From Heloderma charlesbogerti (taxonomy: Eukaryota > Chordata > Lepidosauria > Squamata > Helodermatidae), in contig JANEZZ010001677.1 in NCBI GenBank assembly GCA_026122225.1, positions 1,230,501 to 1,294,500 on the forward strand: a DNA stretch of 64,000 nucleotides, written 5' to 3'. Positions 31,860 through 43,429 of the stretch are shown here, piece by piece (within the stretch, counting starts at the first letter, position 1; each line of letters opens with the position of its first letter). The notes under the pieces are model-generated. The model was not told where the DNA came from and ran no database searches. It worked only from the letters and a program-made list of their open reading frames with translations. Made by a program: the position numbers and the translations under genes.

Positions 31860-31940
31860 TAATAACAAAGTAAGATTCTAGTCCTCATGGTTCTGAATAA
31901 GGTCTGATTAATGTCCTGAATAAAGTCTGAATAAAGGACA
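31860..31940. repeat. Linker between two SINE type 2 units
   Basis: 'aaagtaagattctagtcctc' and 'atggttctgaataaggtctg' recur in diverged form between other SINE type 2 pairs (18.3, 18.5, 45.63 and 52.63 kb), so the linker is part of the repeated unit and not local flanking DNA. Confidence 0.6.
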
Positions 31941-32124
31941 GAGAAAGCTGCCTTATACAGAACCAGTGCCTCGCTCCATCTAGCCCAATATTGCCAACAC
32001 TGACGGGCAGCAGCAGTTCTCCAAGGTTTCAGGCAGGGGGTTTTCCCGGCCTGCCTGGAGATGCTGCCAGGATTGAACCTGGGACCTTCTACATGCAAAG
32101 CAGGGCCTCTGCCACTGAGCATGC
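31941..32124 (-). mobile_element. tRNA-SINE type 2, second of a pair
   Basis: 'agctgccttatacagaacc', 'gctccatctagcccaatatt', 'ttctccaaggtttcaggcag', inverted B box 'aggattgaacctgggacc' and inverted A box 'gccactgagcatgcc'. Confidence 0.85.
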
Positions 32125-33264
32125 CATGTCAGAAGACCTCCGTCCAATGGGGTCAGGTGCAAGAATGCAGGGCCGCACAAGGAGAAGCCCCCGGGTGGTG
32201 CATGTGTGTGTGCACACACAGGACCGAAAAAGGGAAGTGTGCACACGCAAGAGAGAGGAAGAGGTTTCCCTCGTCACAAGAGGGAAGAGAGGCACCAAGG
32301 GGAGGCGATCGGGCCCGGCAGCTCAGAGACACGAGGCCAACTGCAGAAGCCCCTTCGGCTCAGTCCAAGACACGGATCTGGGCCTGCTGAGTCACACCTG
32401 CACAACATCCAGCCAGTTCCCATTTCTGAAGAAGGAGCCACAGACCTCCATAAGCAATGCAAGTGCTGTTGACAGGAAGTTTCCCAGCCAGGTGAGCTGC
32501 CAGCAGGAATGAGAACTTGCACCTTGCACACAAGGTGGAGGAGAGCAGCTAGAGGCTGGTCCTGGTGGAGTAGGAAGGACAAAATCGGCAGGACCACTGC
32601 CACCGCCTCGCTTGCTGGCCCAAATCCCACCAGGCCCCTGTGGCAAGAGGCGTCTTCGCTGCAGCCCAGGAGATGCTCCCTTCCGCCCAGAGGAGCCACG
32701 CAACGCAGCTCCCAGCCCACCCAGAGCACACTGGTGGCAGCAGCTCCAGCACCGTGGCGGAGGGGACCCCTCGCAAGCTGAGCGGGAGGCCAGTGAAGGG
32801 CCAGCAGAGCAGGCTGGAAGAAAACCAAACGTAGCTCCATGCACAGGGCTTGCCTCAAATCCCCCACCGCTGGGGTCGCATCGGGGGCGGAAAAAGCACA
32901 GCGATGGCCCCCCGAGGGGAGGCTGTGCACCCTTGCACTAGTCGGTGGTATAAGCCAGCCACTCTGGGCCAATTTCCCTACCAGGGTTCACTTTATCCAA
33001 TTCCTCTGATGGGATCCATCCCCCTCGGAGGGAGGTTCATCCCAGGACAACTGAAATGGAGTTCGTGAGCAGTCCTAGCACCTCGGGGACTTAAAGCCCA
33101 CCACTTTCCACCCATTAGGGCACCGGGAGCTGATCAATGCATGGGCCAACCACGTGGCCAAGGTAGCACCAATCCATTCATCTGAGCAGCCGACACAAGC
33201 TAAGCATGGAATGGGAGGGGTATAAGTCACGTATGGAATTTGTGGCCCAAGGGTGCAGGGGACG
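32125..33264. other. Unique GC-rich stretch, no gene seen
   Basis: The longest frame (32274-32972, minus) has no domain and competes with open frames on the other strand. Confidence 0.4.
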
Positions 33265-33540
33265 GCTGCCGACTGAGAGCGTTAGAAGGGGGTGAGACAA
33301 ATCCATAATGGGAGGGAAAAGGGGGAGGATCAACTGCAGCTCAACCACAGTTGCTAACAGAACTGGGAGCCTGAATCCCAGTTGCTCAGGAGCCAGGGCA
33401 GGGCAGAGCAGGGTGCTGCTGAATTTGTTCCGGGCTTATGGGCCGCCCAGAGACATCCGGTTGGGCCGCTGTGGGAAGGAAGCAAGAGGCCTGGCTAGAT
33501 GGATGCACCTGAGTCAGATCTACCCTCAGGGCCGCTGTAA
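33265..33540 (+). mobile_element. CR1-B LINE 3' end, degraded
   Basis: Recognisable order of 'gggggtgagacaaatccat', 'agttgctcaggagccaggg', 'gggtgctgctgaatttgttc' and 'ggttgggccgctgtgggaa'. The terminal octamer is lost. Confidence 0.5.
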
Positions 33541-33544
33541 TACT

Positions 33545-33749
33545 TAGGAACATTGGAAGTTGCCTTCTACTGAGTCAGACCTTGGGTCCATCTAGACCAG
33601 TACTGTCGACACGGACTGGCAGCAGGGGCTCTCCCTCCAGGGTTTCAGGCAGGATTCTTTCCCAGCCCTACCTGGAGACACTGGGGATCGAACCTGGGGC
33701 CTTCTGCATGCAAAGCAGAGGCTCTGTCACGGAGCTACAGCCTCTCCTT
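33545..33749 (-). mobile_element. tRNA-SINE type 2
   Basis: 'aggaacattggaagttgcc', 'ccatctagaccagtactgtc', 'ccctccagggtttcaggcag', inverted B box 'ggggatcgaacctggggcc' and inverted A box 'gtcacggagctacagcc'. Full length. Confidence 0.85.
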
Positions 33750-34735
33750 CCATACTGAAGTGTTCAGGACAGGGACTCTGTGCCCTCAGTCTCAAGGGCA
33801 GATTCGTTGTTGCTTCCCCCACATCCTTTCTTTCTTTATGCACCCCACTCTGTCAAACCGTGTCCCCCTCCTTCTCCGTCCCTCTGCACTTCCTGCCTCA
33901 TCCACCCTTTTCCCTTTCGTGACTGCCTTCCAAAAAAAAATCAAAACAGGCTAAGATTATTATTACTATAAATGCATTCCAGTCTCTGAGCCCTTGGATC
34001 CAACTCTTTTAATGCCCCCAGGGGCTCCAAGGGGCTCTGCAGGCCGCCAGGCCTGGGAAGCCATGCTTGCACAAGTGCTCCAGATCCGCTCAGCCCCATG
34101 CAAGCCAGAGACAGCTATGCTGAATGCAAAAAGTGCCTCACTGGTACAGCAGCAAAGCCCTTGATTTTTGGGTGGGGAGCTGGGCAGGGAGGGGGGCTGA
34201 GAAAGGCAGCCCTGGCTGGGAAACTGCACGGCAGGTGTCTGCACCCCGCTTACCTAAGCCAGGAGGAATTAGTCCTGCCAGGCAGTCTAGACTGTGGTAA
34301 CTGGGACTGTGGCATGATCCATGGGCCAGAAATAACAACAGGAAGGGAAGGTGGCCAGGGACAGAATGGGCCACTGGCACCACCTAGCGGCCAGCGCACT
34401 CCTTTGCAGATGTCCTCAGGAACAAAAGAAACATTGCAAGCCCTTTCCAAGGAATCATGCACGCTTCCTCCTCATGGACCAGGATGGGTTTTTGGAGGAA
34501 CTGGCCCTGCCTGGGAGATCTTGTATGAGTCTAAGTGGATTCCAAAAGTGCCCTGATCAGTTCCCCTACCTTAAAACCAGGCAAAAAGGAGGCCCGGCTT
34601 CAAAGCCCTGACTTACTCCAAAGCAAGACTCGCCTCCAATCCAGCAGCAGGGCCTGTTCAGTGATTCCCTCGGGCTGTTCGCTCATGGCCGCTTTCACAT
34701 CATTCCAGAAATAACTGAAGACCAATCCATTCTAT
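33750..34735. other. Unique stretch, no gene seen
   Basis: No repeat or domain recognised with confidence. Confidence 0.4.
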
Positions 34736-34739
34736 TCTG

Positions 34740-34830
34740 CCTTTGAAAATTGCATAATAAGTAATAACAAAATGATGACCACTATTATTATTTTATCGTT
34801 GTTATTATCAAATTATTATTATTATTTGCT
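34740..34830. repeat. AT-rich low-complexity (TTA/ATT)n tract
   Basis: Imperfect ATTATT and AATAAT units over about 90 bases. Confidence 0.7.
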
Positions 34831-34916
34831 GGAGTTCTTTATGTTGGATTTGGATGTTTGGATTTTTGTTACATAACATAATTGAATATGCTCGTTTTTA
34901 GAGCACTGTTTCAGGC

Positions 34917-35005
34917 TGCAATTCTATGCGTGCTTATCTGGGAGTAAGTCTCACTGAACTTAGAAGAGACTTACATCTCCGTAGACATGCACATGATTGT
35001 GCTGT
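34917..35005. mobile_element. MITE-3, short form
   Basis: Left end TGCAATTCTATGCGTG and, inverted, right end CACAATCATGTGCATGT flank 'ctgggagtaagtctcactg'. The element is common in squamate DNA as I know it; superfamily not assigned. Confidence 0.6.
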
Positions 35006-35825
35006 AAATTGTACAACAGCGAGGGAGCGCAGTGTTTAAGAGTTTTAAAGAGTTTTATTGCTTGCTTGTTTTTCAAACCACAGCCTCATGTTCAAGGGTT
35101 AGTCGTTTGGGAAATTTGTTTGAAAGTTGAACAGAAAGGTACATTTCAAAATAATAAACAAACATTATACATATTTTGTTTTGCACTAGGTCATTTTACT
35201 GTTCAGATTATTAAACTAGGATCAGCTTTGGGTGACTCTTACATGAATACTGGTGCGGCAAAAGCTCTCTTTACATCCAGGTGCTTCTCTTATCTTTGGG
35301 ACCACAAAGCCACCCTCCTCAGGTAACCGGGGTCAAGAGAAACCTGATCTGATGTAATACTTTGAGACCAACAAGAGGCAATCCTTGCTAAATCTCCAGG
35401 ATGGCTTTGCTAGGAGTGTCACGGGCGCCATCTACCGCTCTGCTGTCTCAGTGCATGCAGCGACCAACCACAAAAAGCTACCCTTTTAAGATATTTTGTG
35501 TGAGTTTCCCTGTGCCAGGGGCATCAAAATTAGCTCTGCACACCTCCTTATCCAAGTCCTCCAATGAGGAGACCTGTTTGTGTCCAAAGGAGAACAGGAA
35601 GCAAACACAATGTCTCATCCTTTATCATTCTTTTGGGTTTTTCCCACATTTCCTAAAAATGTATTCCAGTGTTTATCAAAACCTCTCTCCCTGTTCCCTC
35701 CTCCCCACACCACCCCCCCAAAAATGTGCATAGATCCAAGAAATTAAAGCAAAGCACAACATCTCTTGGTACATTTTATGATTTTTTGCCAACCAAAGAG
35801 CTGTTAAAAATAAGTAACGGTACCT
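35006..35825. other. AT-rich unique stretch, no gene seen
   Basis: No repeat family or coding domain recognised. Confidence 0.4.
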
Positions 35826-35912
35826 TTCTATGCATGTTTAGACAGAAAAAAGTCCTACAACTCCCCGCATTCTCCAGCCAGCATGTTTTTTCAGTCTAAA
35901 TGTGCATAGGGT
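35826..35912. mobile_element. MITE-3, foldback form
   Basis: 'tttctatgcatgtttagacag', 'aaaagtcctacaactccccg', 'tctccagccagcatg', then the inverted end 'cagtctaaatgtgcatagg'. Confidence 0.65.
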
Positions 35913-36519
35913 GGTCCCCTAAATGACACAAAGCTGGCAAAAACATAGTTGAGTTCAACTTGAGAGACCCTTAGATGCGATCACCAGTCTTCGCTGGTGG
36001 ACTCGGGATCAGACAATGACTGCCAATCAAAGATAATCAGAGCTTTGCTTGGGCCATTCCCCCTTTACACAGGAGAAAATCCGCTTGCTCTGAAACACAC
36101 CAGGTGCCAAGCCAACGGAGCGTTCCCACTGGGCCCACAGAATCCACATTCATACCCAACAGCTCACCTAATGAGAATCCATATGCACCCAGCTTCTGGG
36201 GCCTCATCACATGCCCCTTGCCTCTCCCTTGGAGCTTAGCAAATACTTGACAAGTTGCTCTCAGCAAATGCCTTCCTGTCAAGGGTCTCAAAAGATTAAA
36301 AGCATCATCAAAGAGAACTGTAAAGGTGGGAAAAGGCTTTGGGGATCTCAAAGCCTGCAACCACACTGCAAAATGTGCAGCAGATCCCTCAATGTGCAGG
36401 CCGTGTTATCTTCCAGAACACAGGTTCAAGCCCTCTGTAATTGTAGAGTCAAACATGAGGCTGTTTGATGAAAACACACTGAACAGCCAACCGTGAGCTC
36501 GGGTTCATCCAGAGGTTCA
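35913..36519. other. Unique stretch, no gene seen
   Basis: No repeat or domain recognised. Confidence 0.4.
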
Positions 36520-36665
36520 AACGCGGGAAGTGGTAGAGTCCCTGCTTGGCAGGCAGGAGGTCCCACGTTCAGTCCCCTGGCATCGCCAGTTAAAAGGAAC
36601 TGGAGGATGGAAAAGGTCCCTCTCTTTGCTGGATGGCCACTGTTAGTCAAATACTGGGCTACCTA
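36520..36665 (+). mobile_element. tRNA-SINE type 2, subfamily with AAAAGGAACTGG insert
   Basis: A-box part 'gggaagtggtagagtcc', then 'aggcaggaggtcccacg' and B box 'gttcagtcccctgg', followed by 'gccagttaaaaggaactgg', which the other type 2 copies here lack. Confidence 0.6.
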
Positions 36666-36723
36666 CTTCCTTAAAGTGTTAATGTGCTGCCTGCAGGGCA
36701 AAGCCCTCCCCTGTTTATTTAGA

Positions 36724-36855
36724 GTGCAATCCTATGCGTGTTTAGAGAGGAAAATAGTCCTACAACTCCCAGCATGCCCCAGCCAGCTTGGTTAGCTGGG
36801 GCATGTTGGGAGTTGTAGGACTTTTTCTCTCTCTAAACATGCATGGGATTGCATC
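36724..36855. mobile_element. MITE-3, nearly perfect hairpin
   Basis: Arms of about 60 bases pair almost fully: left TGCAATCCTATGCGTGTTTA... with 'gtcctacaactcccagcatg', right inverted TGCAATCCCATGCATGTTTA... with 'gtcctacaactcccaacatg'. Transcribed, it would form a long stable hairpin. Confidence 0.85.
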
Positions 36856-36995
36856 CTTATTTTATTAACACAATTTTTATACCACCCACCAGCAATAGGC
36901 AGAGTTCTCAAGGTGGATTAGAAAACATGCATAAAGACCATAATTCAATTTAAAGACAATAACATGTCCTTCCTGTACAATGTTTAAATTTAAAG
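36856..36995 (-). mobile_element. L2-type LINE 3' tail
   Basis: 'tttttataccacccaccagc' followed by 'aataggcagagttctcaagg' and an A-rich stretch, the minus-strand view of an L2 3' end. Confidence 0.45.
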
Positions 36996-37040
36996 GGAGC
37001 CCCCTCCCCCTCCAAAGACACTGAAAGTTCTTCACTCCAG

Positions 37041-37242
37041 AGGGGCCGTGGCTCAGTGGCAGAGCCCCTGCTTTGCATGCAGACGTTCCCAGGTTCAGTC
37101 CTCGACAGCATCTACAGGGAGGCCTGGGAAAGAGTCCTGCCTGAATCCCTGGAGAGCTGCTGCTGCCAGTAGGTATTGGCAGTACTGGACTAGATGGACA
37201 GAGGGTCTAACTCTGTATAAGGCAGCTTCTGATGTTCCTATT
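37041..37242 (+). mobile_element. tRNA-SINE type 2, full length
   Basis: A box 'gtggctcagtggcagagcc', 'gctttgcatgcagacgttcc', B box 'aggttcagtcctcg', 'gaatccctggagagctgctg', 'ctggactagatggacagagg' and the 3' end 'aaggcagcttctgatgttcc'. The end resembles CR1-type octamers, suggesting the partner LINE. Best plus-strand reference copy. Confidence 0.9.
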
Positions 37243-39431
37243 TTAGCAACCCAAAGAGGTGTCCATGATATGATGACAACCACTCGTCTACAAGTTCGAA
37301 ACCACCAGAACTGCTCCATATTTTATTTCCACTCGACATCTATTCTTTACTAACACACAGGAAATGGAAATTTTCCAGTGGGTAAATAAAGCACTAGAAA
37401 GTTTTGAGGGAAAGTTTCCATTTTGGAGAATTTTCTGTGAGAATTTTCCTGCCGCGTATCACTACTCCAAATCAAAGTGGGACAGCTACCACTCCCTGGC
37501 TAAACATAGTCCGTCTTGGAAATCTCCCCTTCACCCACATGCATACACAGAGGGCTGGAAACACTTTGCTTCCTAAGCTTCAACAAGATGGTGATCTCTG
37601 ATTTGTGCGCATGAATCCTTAGAAGCTGGGGAAGTTTTTTCCTATAAGCCTGGCGTGAAATTAGCAAAGCGAGGCAAAGATGGCCCGTTGCTGCTGTTGT
37701 GATTTGGTCCCTGCGCTGCTGTGTCCATTTGCACAGAAATGGCACAGGCCTCCACACCTCCCTCGGCCCACTGAGGCTATCTGATGTCACTTCCAACTCT
37801 AAGATTCTATAATCTGGGGACCGCAGGTTTTATTGGGGTGATCTGTTTTTTAAACTAAACAGAGTACTTTATTAACTATTTATCTATTGCTTTTCTGTTT
37901 ATTTTTAGCAGATTTATGTATCGTGTATGGCTCTTTCAGAGAGTTTTACCCTTAAAGGCAGTCCAATTGCCATTTTAAATAAATGACACAAATAAATAGC
38001 AAAACAGTGCTTTTCTGCCAAGATAGGCATGCATGCCCGTGGCAAGTGTGTTTGTAGGCAGATTTTCAACACAATCAGCAGCATAATATTGGCAGCGTGG
38101 GACATCCCTCTTCAGGGTCCCAGCCAGCCAGCCAGTCAGCTATGCCCTTTTCCACAATACTCCATTAGATTTCCTCTTACTCCCACCAACAGACAGACCA
38201 CATTCTCTGCCTGCTAAGCACAGACCACACTGGGCTATTTCGGGAGGAGGGGTCCCCCGCCCAACCACAAGGACTTTTTTTTGCACTTCAGGCTTCCCCC
38301 TAAGCATGCCCACACCTTCCCCTCTTGCATGTGGGTGGTGCCATTTTGGCTACCTACGGAACGGCACCCGGAGAACGAAGCTCGTGATTTAGAGTGTCTG
38401 ATGACTTCTCTATTAGAATACTTCTAAGCTGTGAATCGCCACTATGTTGTCCCTGCTGCAGAGCCCACACTCGAATACAGTATCAAAAGAGGAGTTTTTT
38501 AAACCTGTGTTTACATTTCGGAAAGTTACGAGCTGAAGCAGCGAGATCTTTGCCATTATGTAAGGAGACAGTCACCGGCACCTTCCCAGCAAATTGCAGG
38601 CTAATGAGAAGGCCGCTTGCCTAGAGAGTAAGTTGGCCTGTTATGCAAGGAAGATGCATCACAGACTGATGACAGCCCTTTTGGCAGGTGCCTCTGAATC
38701 AACCAGGAGAGATGCTGTTTCATGCCAATCTGTGAAGGATGGAAAAGACACCTCACCAAAATGTCCGTATAACTGGTTCTGGTGATTGTTTGGGGACATT
38801 CTGTATCTTGGTGGCCAAGGACTGGCACAAATCACACCCATCAAGAGGAGTCCACTGTCCACAAGGCAAAACTCTCCCCAGTAACAACGAAGCATCCCCT
38901 GGTGTCACTAACCAGGCAGGGGGGCTGCATTTCCTTGCCACACCCCCACCAAGTGGAACCATTTATCATTTGGTGAAGCCCTTGATGGTTTAATTTAAAC
39001 TGAAGGAGGGTCTAGAAATGTCAGAAGAATAAACCACAGGCTGGCCCGGCCCAGAGTTGCCTCCTTCATGGGAAACTGCCGGAGGCAACGCCAAGTCCAA
39101 CCATAGTTGTTCCCCATATCCTGAGGCAACTGAGCAAGTCCGGCAGAGCAGAATTTGTGGGGCTGCCCTGCTCTGCCGCCCGCACTTCCCAGAGTGGACA
39201 GCAGCTGAAGCAGCCAATGTCGCCCACCCCCAGGCTCCAGCACAGGTGGGCCGAAAAAGCACAAGACAGGGCAACCAGGTGGGCAGACAAGCGTTTCTTC
39301 GTTCATGCATGGCAAAGACAGACTGCAGGGGGAGGAGGCCAAGGCACCTTCACAAGCTGGCATATGGATTGCCCAAAATGTGCTCCTGTGGCTGCTCCTC
39401 TCCCCCATGTTCAGAGGCTTTTAAAATTCTG
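37243..39431. other. Unique stretch, no gene seen
   Basis: About 2.2 kb without a confidently recognised repeat. Bases 37775-37812 might be a very degraded CR1 tail ('cttccaactctaagattcta'). An AT-rich segment lies at 37820-38000. Motif-free frames only. Confidence 0.35.
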
Positions 39432-39462
39432 GTTGGTTGGTTGGTTGGTTGGTTGGTTTCTG
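39432..39462 (+). repeat. (GGTT)n microsatellite
   Basis: Seven to eight TTGG units in a row. Confidence 0.9.
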
Positions 39463-39533
39463 CCCTGCTGCTAACTTCCCAAACTGATGGTGTGTTTAAC
39501 TTGCACAACTGTTAACTGAGATGGTCCCATGCA

Positions 39534-39732
39534 TTATGGCTCTGTGGGAGAGCCCATCCTTGCACATAGAAGGTCCCAGGTTCAATCCCCGGCAGCACCT
39601 CCAGGTAGGGCTGGGAAAAAAACCCTGCCTGAAACCCTGGAGAGCCGCTGTGGCCGGTCCATGTCAGCGATACTGAGCTAGATGGACCCAGGGGGATCTG
39701 ACTCTGTGTCAAGCAGCTTCCCAGGTTCCTAA
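39534..39732 (+). mobile_element. tRNA-SINE type 2, full length
   Basis: 'tatggctctgtgggagagcc', 'agaaggtcccaggttcaatc', 'acctccaggtagggctggg', 'aaccctggagagccgctg', 'gatactgagctagatggacc' and the end 'aagcagcttcccaggttcct'. Confidence 0.88.
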
Positions 39733-39742
39733 GCACCATCTC

Positions 39743-39926
39743 ATGGAGGAGGAGAAGACTATCGGTGGCTACTAGTCCTGATGGCTCTGTGCCACCTCCA
39801 GCATCGGAGGCAGTGTGCCTATGTGCACCAGTTGCTGGGGAACATGGGTGGGAGGGTGCTGTTGCACTCACGTCCCGCTTGTGGGTCTGACTCTGCATAA
39901 GGCAGCTTCCTCCGTTCCTGTGCTCA
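39743..39926 (+). mobile_element. CR1-B tail joined to a SINE type 2 tail
   Basis: CR1-B blocks 'ggctactagtcctgatggct' and 'accagttgctggggaaca' run to 'cccgcttgtgggtctgact', where the sequence switches to the SINE type 2 end 'ctctgcataaggcagcttcc'. The shared 'tctgact' lies at the joint. Confidence 0.65.
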
Positions 39927-40330
39927 ACAGTGTTGGCTTCATATCTTAGGGGAGTCCCCTGCCCCATTCACTTGCCCGCTCCCTCTGGACCCAATCCATG
40001 CCACTGCCCAGAAGGTGGAGGCAAGGCCAGGAGAGGGCTGCTGCTCTTCTCTTTGCTCTGCCCCCTGCTTGTGCCGCTTGGAGGGGGCAGCAGAACAGGG
40101 GCAGCTGGAACAAGGAGGAGCAGCCCAGTGGTGGGCTCCGTGGGCCTCAGCAGGTGCCCAGCCATGCCAGGCTTGACCAAGCCTCCACCACATGGTTGGT
40201 TCTTCTACCTGTTTTTTCTCATGTGTTGTACCCCACCTTACATCTTAAGTCCTCCAGTAGAGACTGTCCATTTGTAACCTCTTTTTAGATTTGTGTGTGT
40301 GAATCTCTGTGTGAGATTTGTGCACATCCA
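39927..40330. other. Unique stretch, no gene seen
   Basis: No repeat or domain recognised. Confidence 0.4.
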
Positions 40331-40578
40331 TTTATTATTACATACAACAACAACAACGATATCCTGCCATTTCTTCCCCTCTTGCAAGGAACCCAAGGGA
40401 GCTGGCATAGTCCTCCGCCTCTCCATCGTTATCCTCACAACAACCCTGTGAAGTAGCTTAGGCTGAGACTCAGTGACTGGCGCAAAGTCACCCAGTGAGG
40501 TTCACGGCTGAGTGGGGCCAAGAATCCTGGTCTCCTCGGTCCAAGCCCAATGCTCCAACCACTAAGCCACACTGATTG
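40331..40578 (-). mobile_element. tRNA-SINE type 1, full length
   Basis: Plus-strand view: an ACAACAACAAC tail, 'cttgcaaggaacccaaggg', 'atcctcacaacaaccctgtg', 'gtcacccagtgaggttcac' and the inverted A box 'aaccactaagccacactg'. Confidence 0.85.
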
Positions 40579-41904
40579 GCAAATTCCACACCCAGAGGGG
40601 CCTGCGACATTTTGAAAAAGGATCTCCGCAAGCAGCCCAGAACGCCTAAAACCGATGATCCAAATCGAGCATGCCTCTCCCTCTCCACGTAGCAATCTCA
40701 CCGTGACAATATTTTGACAAAGAGCTAGGAGCACAGGCTACTCAGAAGGGATACAAACTGCTTGTTTACATCTTGATATGCATTTCATTCCTAGGTACAC
40801 TCAGTTCGGAACGCATTGACAAACTGACACCACGGACTTGTTTTGGAGATTAGAAGAGGCTGCTGCAAAAGGGCCCCCCCCCCGAACAGCTGCAAACCCC
40901 CCTGTGTGCTTTTTAAAATCAATCCTGGGCAACTTTAAAGCAACGATTAATAATAATTATAAGAACAATTAATGGAAGGGCTTGTCACGGAGGCTGACCC
41001 ATCCACAAGGGAGCAGCACAGAATCTGATTTCAGACAAAAGCTAAAAAGAGGACACAAACCAGACGGGGGGGGGGGCGGGGGGGAGATTGGTTGGGCCTT
41101 TGACAGGTCAAAACAAGTTCTGTTCAGCTGACCGGTCAAATAATGGTCAAGGATTTTGAAAGCACTGGCTTTTTTTGGAAGAACAGAAAGGATACTTTAA
41201 TCCTCAGCACACTGCCTGTTTATGCTAATTCACACACACACATCCCCCAAACTAGTAAATTAGTTAGAAGTGTTCTTGAGAAACCACCACAACGATCGGT
41301 TCTTCTAAGCTTGTCAGTGCTTCTGTGCCTGGGCCCAGCCTCTCTCCTCACAAGGAGCTTTACAGAGCAAACGGATCTCACCGGGGGGGGGGGCTTTCCG
41401 GGGCCCTGCGGCAAGCAAGGCGCAGTCCCCGGTGACCCACCTAGGGCTGCTGGGGTCCCTGTCTGCATGTGGCGCCCTCACATAGGCCCACTGGGAGCAG
41501 GGGTGCTCTGCTGCCACGCTAGCCCCGAGGGCTGCTGGAGGCCTAACCCTACGTCTGCCCTGGGTATCAATGGCGCCACTGCGGAAGGAAGCCAACTGCC
41601 CCCGTCACAGTGGTGTCCTCAGCTTCCCATTGGCAATTCAGGGGTCCCAGGGGTCCCCTGCGGAGGCCAAGAGACTGGCTGACTAATGCAGGGGGCTGAA
41701 AATGCGCCCTGCCAAGCCGCTGCTGGCAGCCCTGCATCTGCCACAGCAATGGCACTTCCCGTCGGATGAGAGAGCAAAGGTCAGCCAAGGATTCCCTTGG
41801 TGGCGTCCACACAAGCGCTGCCACGGGGATCCCGCTGGGATCGCAGTTCTCTCTTCCGGCTCCGCACCAGGGGCGCGGGACCTGGCTTTGTGCAGATTTC
41901 CCCC
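40579..41904. other. Unique stretch, no gene seen
   Basis: Poly-C (40873) and poly-G (41067, 41383) runs. No repeat family or coding domain recognised. Confidence 0.4.
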
Positions 41905-42075
41905 ATTCTAAAGGATGAAATGTCTCTCCGAAGGCTTCGCTGCTGGCAGTCAGAGCGGGAAGCTCAAACAGGCTGGAATCTGGGGTGGTTTGGCCCCGGA
42001 CTGTTGGCCGCCAAGAGCTTCTCCCAAATGGAGTTTGGCCCCCGAGCTGTTAAGAGGTTCTGCATCCCAGCCCAA
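41905..42075 (-). mobile_element. hAT-type MITE-4 copy
   Basis: 'ttcccccattctaaaggatg', 'aaatgtctctccgaaggct', 'gctggcagtcagagcggg', 'ggagtttggcccccgagct' and 'aagaggttctgcatccc'. Confidence 0.55.
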
Positions 42076-42439
42076 AATGGATGGTGGGAGAGAGATCACC
42101 TCATGGGTCAAACGTCCATCCTGAGTGGCCCAGATTCCGGGACGTATCGCACCCCCAGAGAGGAGCAGGTAGGAGGGGGCGCTGGGGAGGGACCATGCTC
42201 CCATCTGCCTCTCCATCTCTGCAGAGGACCTGCACTCCAGCTCAGCGGACAGGGAGAAACCCAGTCCAAGACAGAACAGCAGCAGCAGCGAAACATGCCT
42301 GGGTGTCGCCAAAAGGGGTTCATCAGAGCCTACCCATTCTCCCAAGGGTGCTGGCCAGCCCACAGCCACAGATCAGGGAGAACACCCGGCCCATGGAGAA
42401 AGTGGGCTGTAGTCCACAGAGGCTGCCACCACCACTTTT
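42076..42439. other. Unique stretch, no gene seen
   Basis: No repeat or domain recognised. Confidence 0.35.
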
Positions 42440-42640
42440 CCTTTTCTCTCCACACACCCCGCCCTGCGTGTCACGTCTTCTCAGATTGTAAGCCTGTGGT
42501 GGCAGGGACTGTCTGGTTTTAGTGCTTGATTGTAAGACACTCCGGAAGCCTTTGGGGGGGCTGAGGAGCAGGATAAAAATCCCTTAAATAAACAAATGAA
42601 TGAATGAATGAATGAATGAATGAATGTATTGACAAACGTC
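42440..42640 (+). mobile_element. Unassigned LINE-type 3' tail C with (AATG)n
   Basis: 'cagattgtaagcctgtggtgg', 'cagggactgtctggtttta', 'tgaggagcaggataaaaatc' and an AATGAATGAATG run (42596-42627). Confidence 0.55.
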
Positions 42641-43429
42641 AGTCTTTCAGCTGCCCCAAGATTCTTTCTTGCCTCTCCAAGGCTCAAGGGGTGACATCAG
42701 CCTCCTGCCAAACCCACTGCCCCCAAGGGGTGCTGGACTACAACCCCAACACATCTGGATTGCGGAAAATGGCTAGGCACTCTTCAGATTTATAAGCCTC
42801 ACAATCAGAATCAAGGAACAAAAGCACAAAAAGAATATTCAGGGCCAGGGCCTCAAACGAGCGGGAAAGGATCAAAGCTCCTGGAAGCGCGAATAGGGGA
42901 CTTGGCTGGGTGCTTGAATCAGCTGACGGATTTTTCCATGGAAATTCCCTCCTCGCAGCCTGGAAAGTGGAAAACGGGAGGGTCTTTCCTGCCTCCTTTG
43001 CACACGGCGAAGCACGGGGCAGGGAAGGCAGCAGCCGAGGGGACATTCCAACTGGGCCGTAGGCCACGGGGCACTTTCCTGAACCAGAGAGGGCAAGAGG
43101 GAGTCATTCGTTCCCACTCAAGGCAACACCCCTTGGTGGCAGCCTCTGGGCAAAAACCTTTCGACCTCTCCCCACCCTCCAATTAACATCAGGTCACATC
43201 TTCAGGGAAGGCTCAACCCAACAAACGTATTCGAAATTTGGATGTCGTTCCTGCCCGGGCAAACGGGCTCAACAGAGCTTAACACGTTCCCCCTTGTTTC
43301 ATTTCCCCCTCAGGACACCTCTTCAGCTAGACCAGGGTGCAAAACAAAATGCAGCTCTCCAGGGTTCCCCAAATGGCCAGATCACCTTTCCGTGGCCCCG
43401 CCCCCTTTTTCTCGACCCCCAAATGTTTG
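42641..43429. other. Unique stretch with a MITE-1 relic
   Basis: Bases 42730-42760 ('tgctggactacaaccccaac', 'acatctgg') look like a MITE-1 arm. The remainder is unrecognised. Confidence 0.35.

Noticed and set aside
32274..32972. Open frame of 232 codons on the minus strand
   Set aside because: No domain, no start or splice context, and equally long competing frames on the plus strand. GC-rich DNA explains it.
37041..37120. tRNA gene from 'gtggctcagtggcagagcc' and 'aggttcagtcctc'
   Set aside because: Same arrangement recurs with SINE body at many sites, so it is a SINE head.
41797..42522. Open frame of 241 codons on the plus strand
   Set aside because: It crosses a MITE-4 fragment and enters an unrelated repeat tail; no domain.
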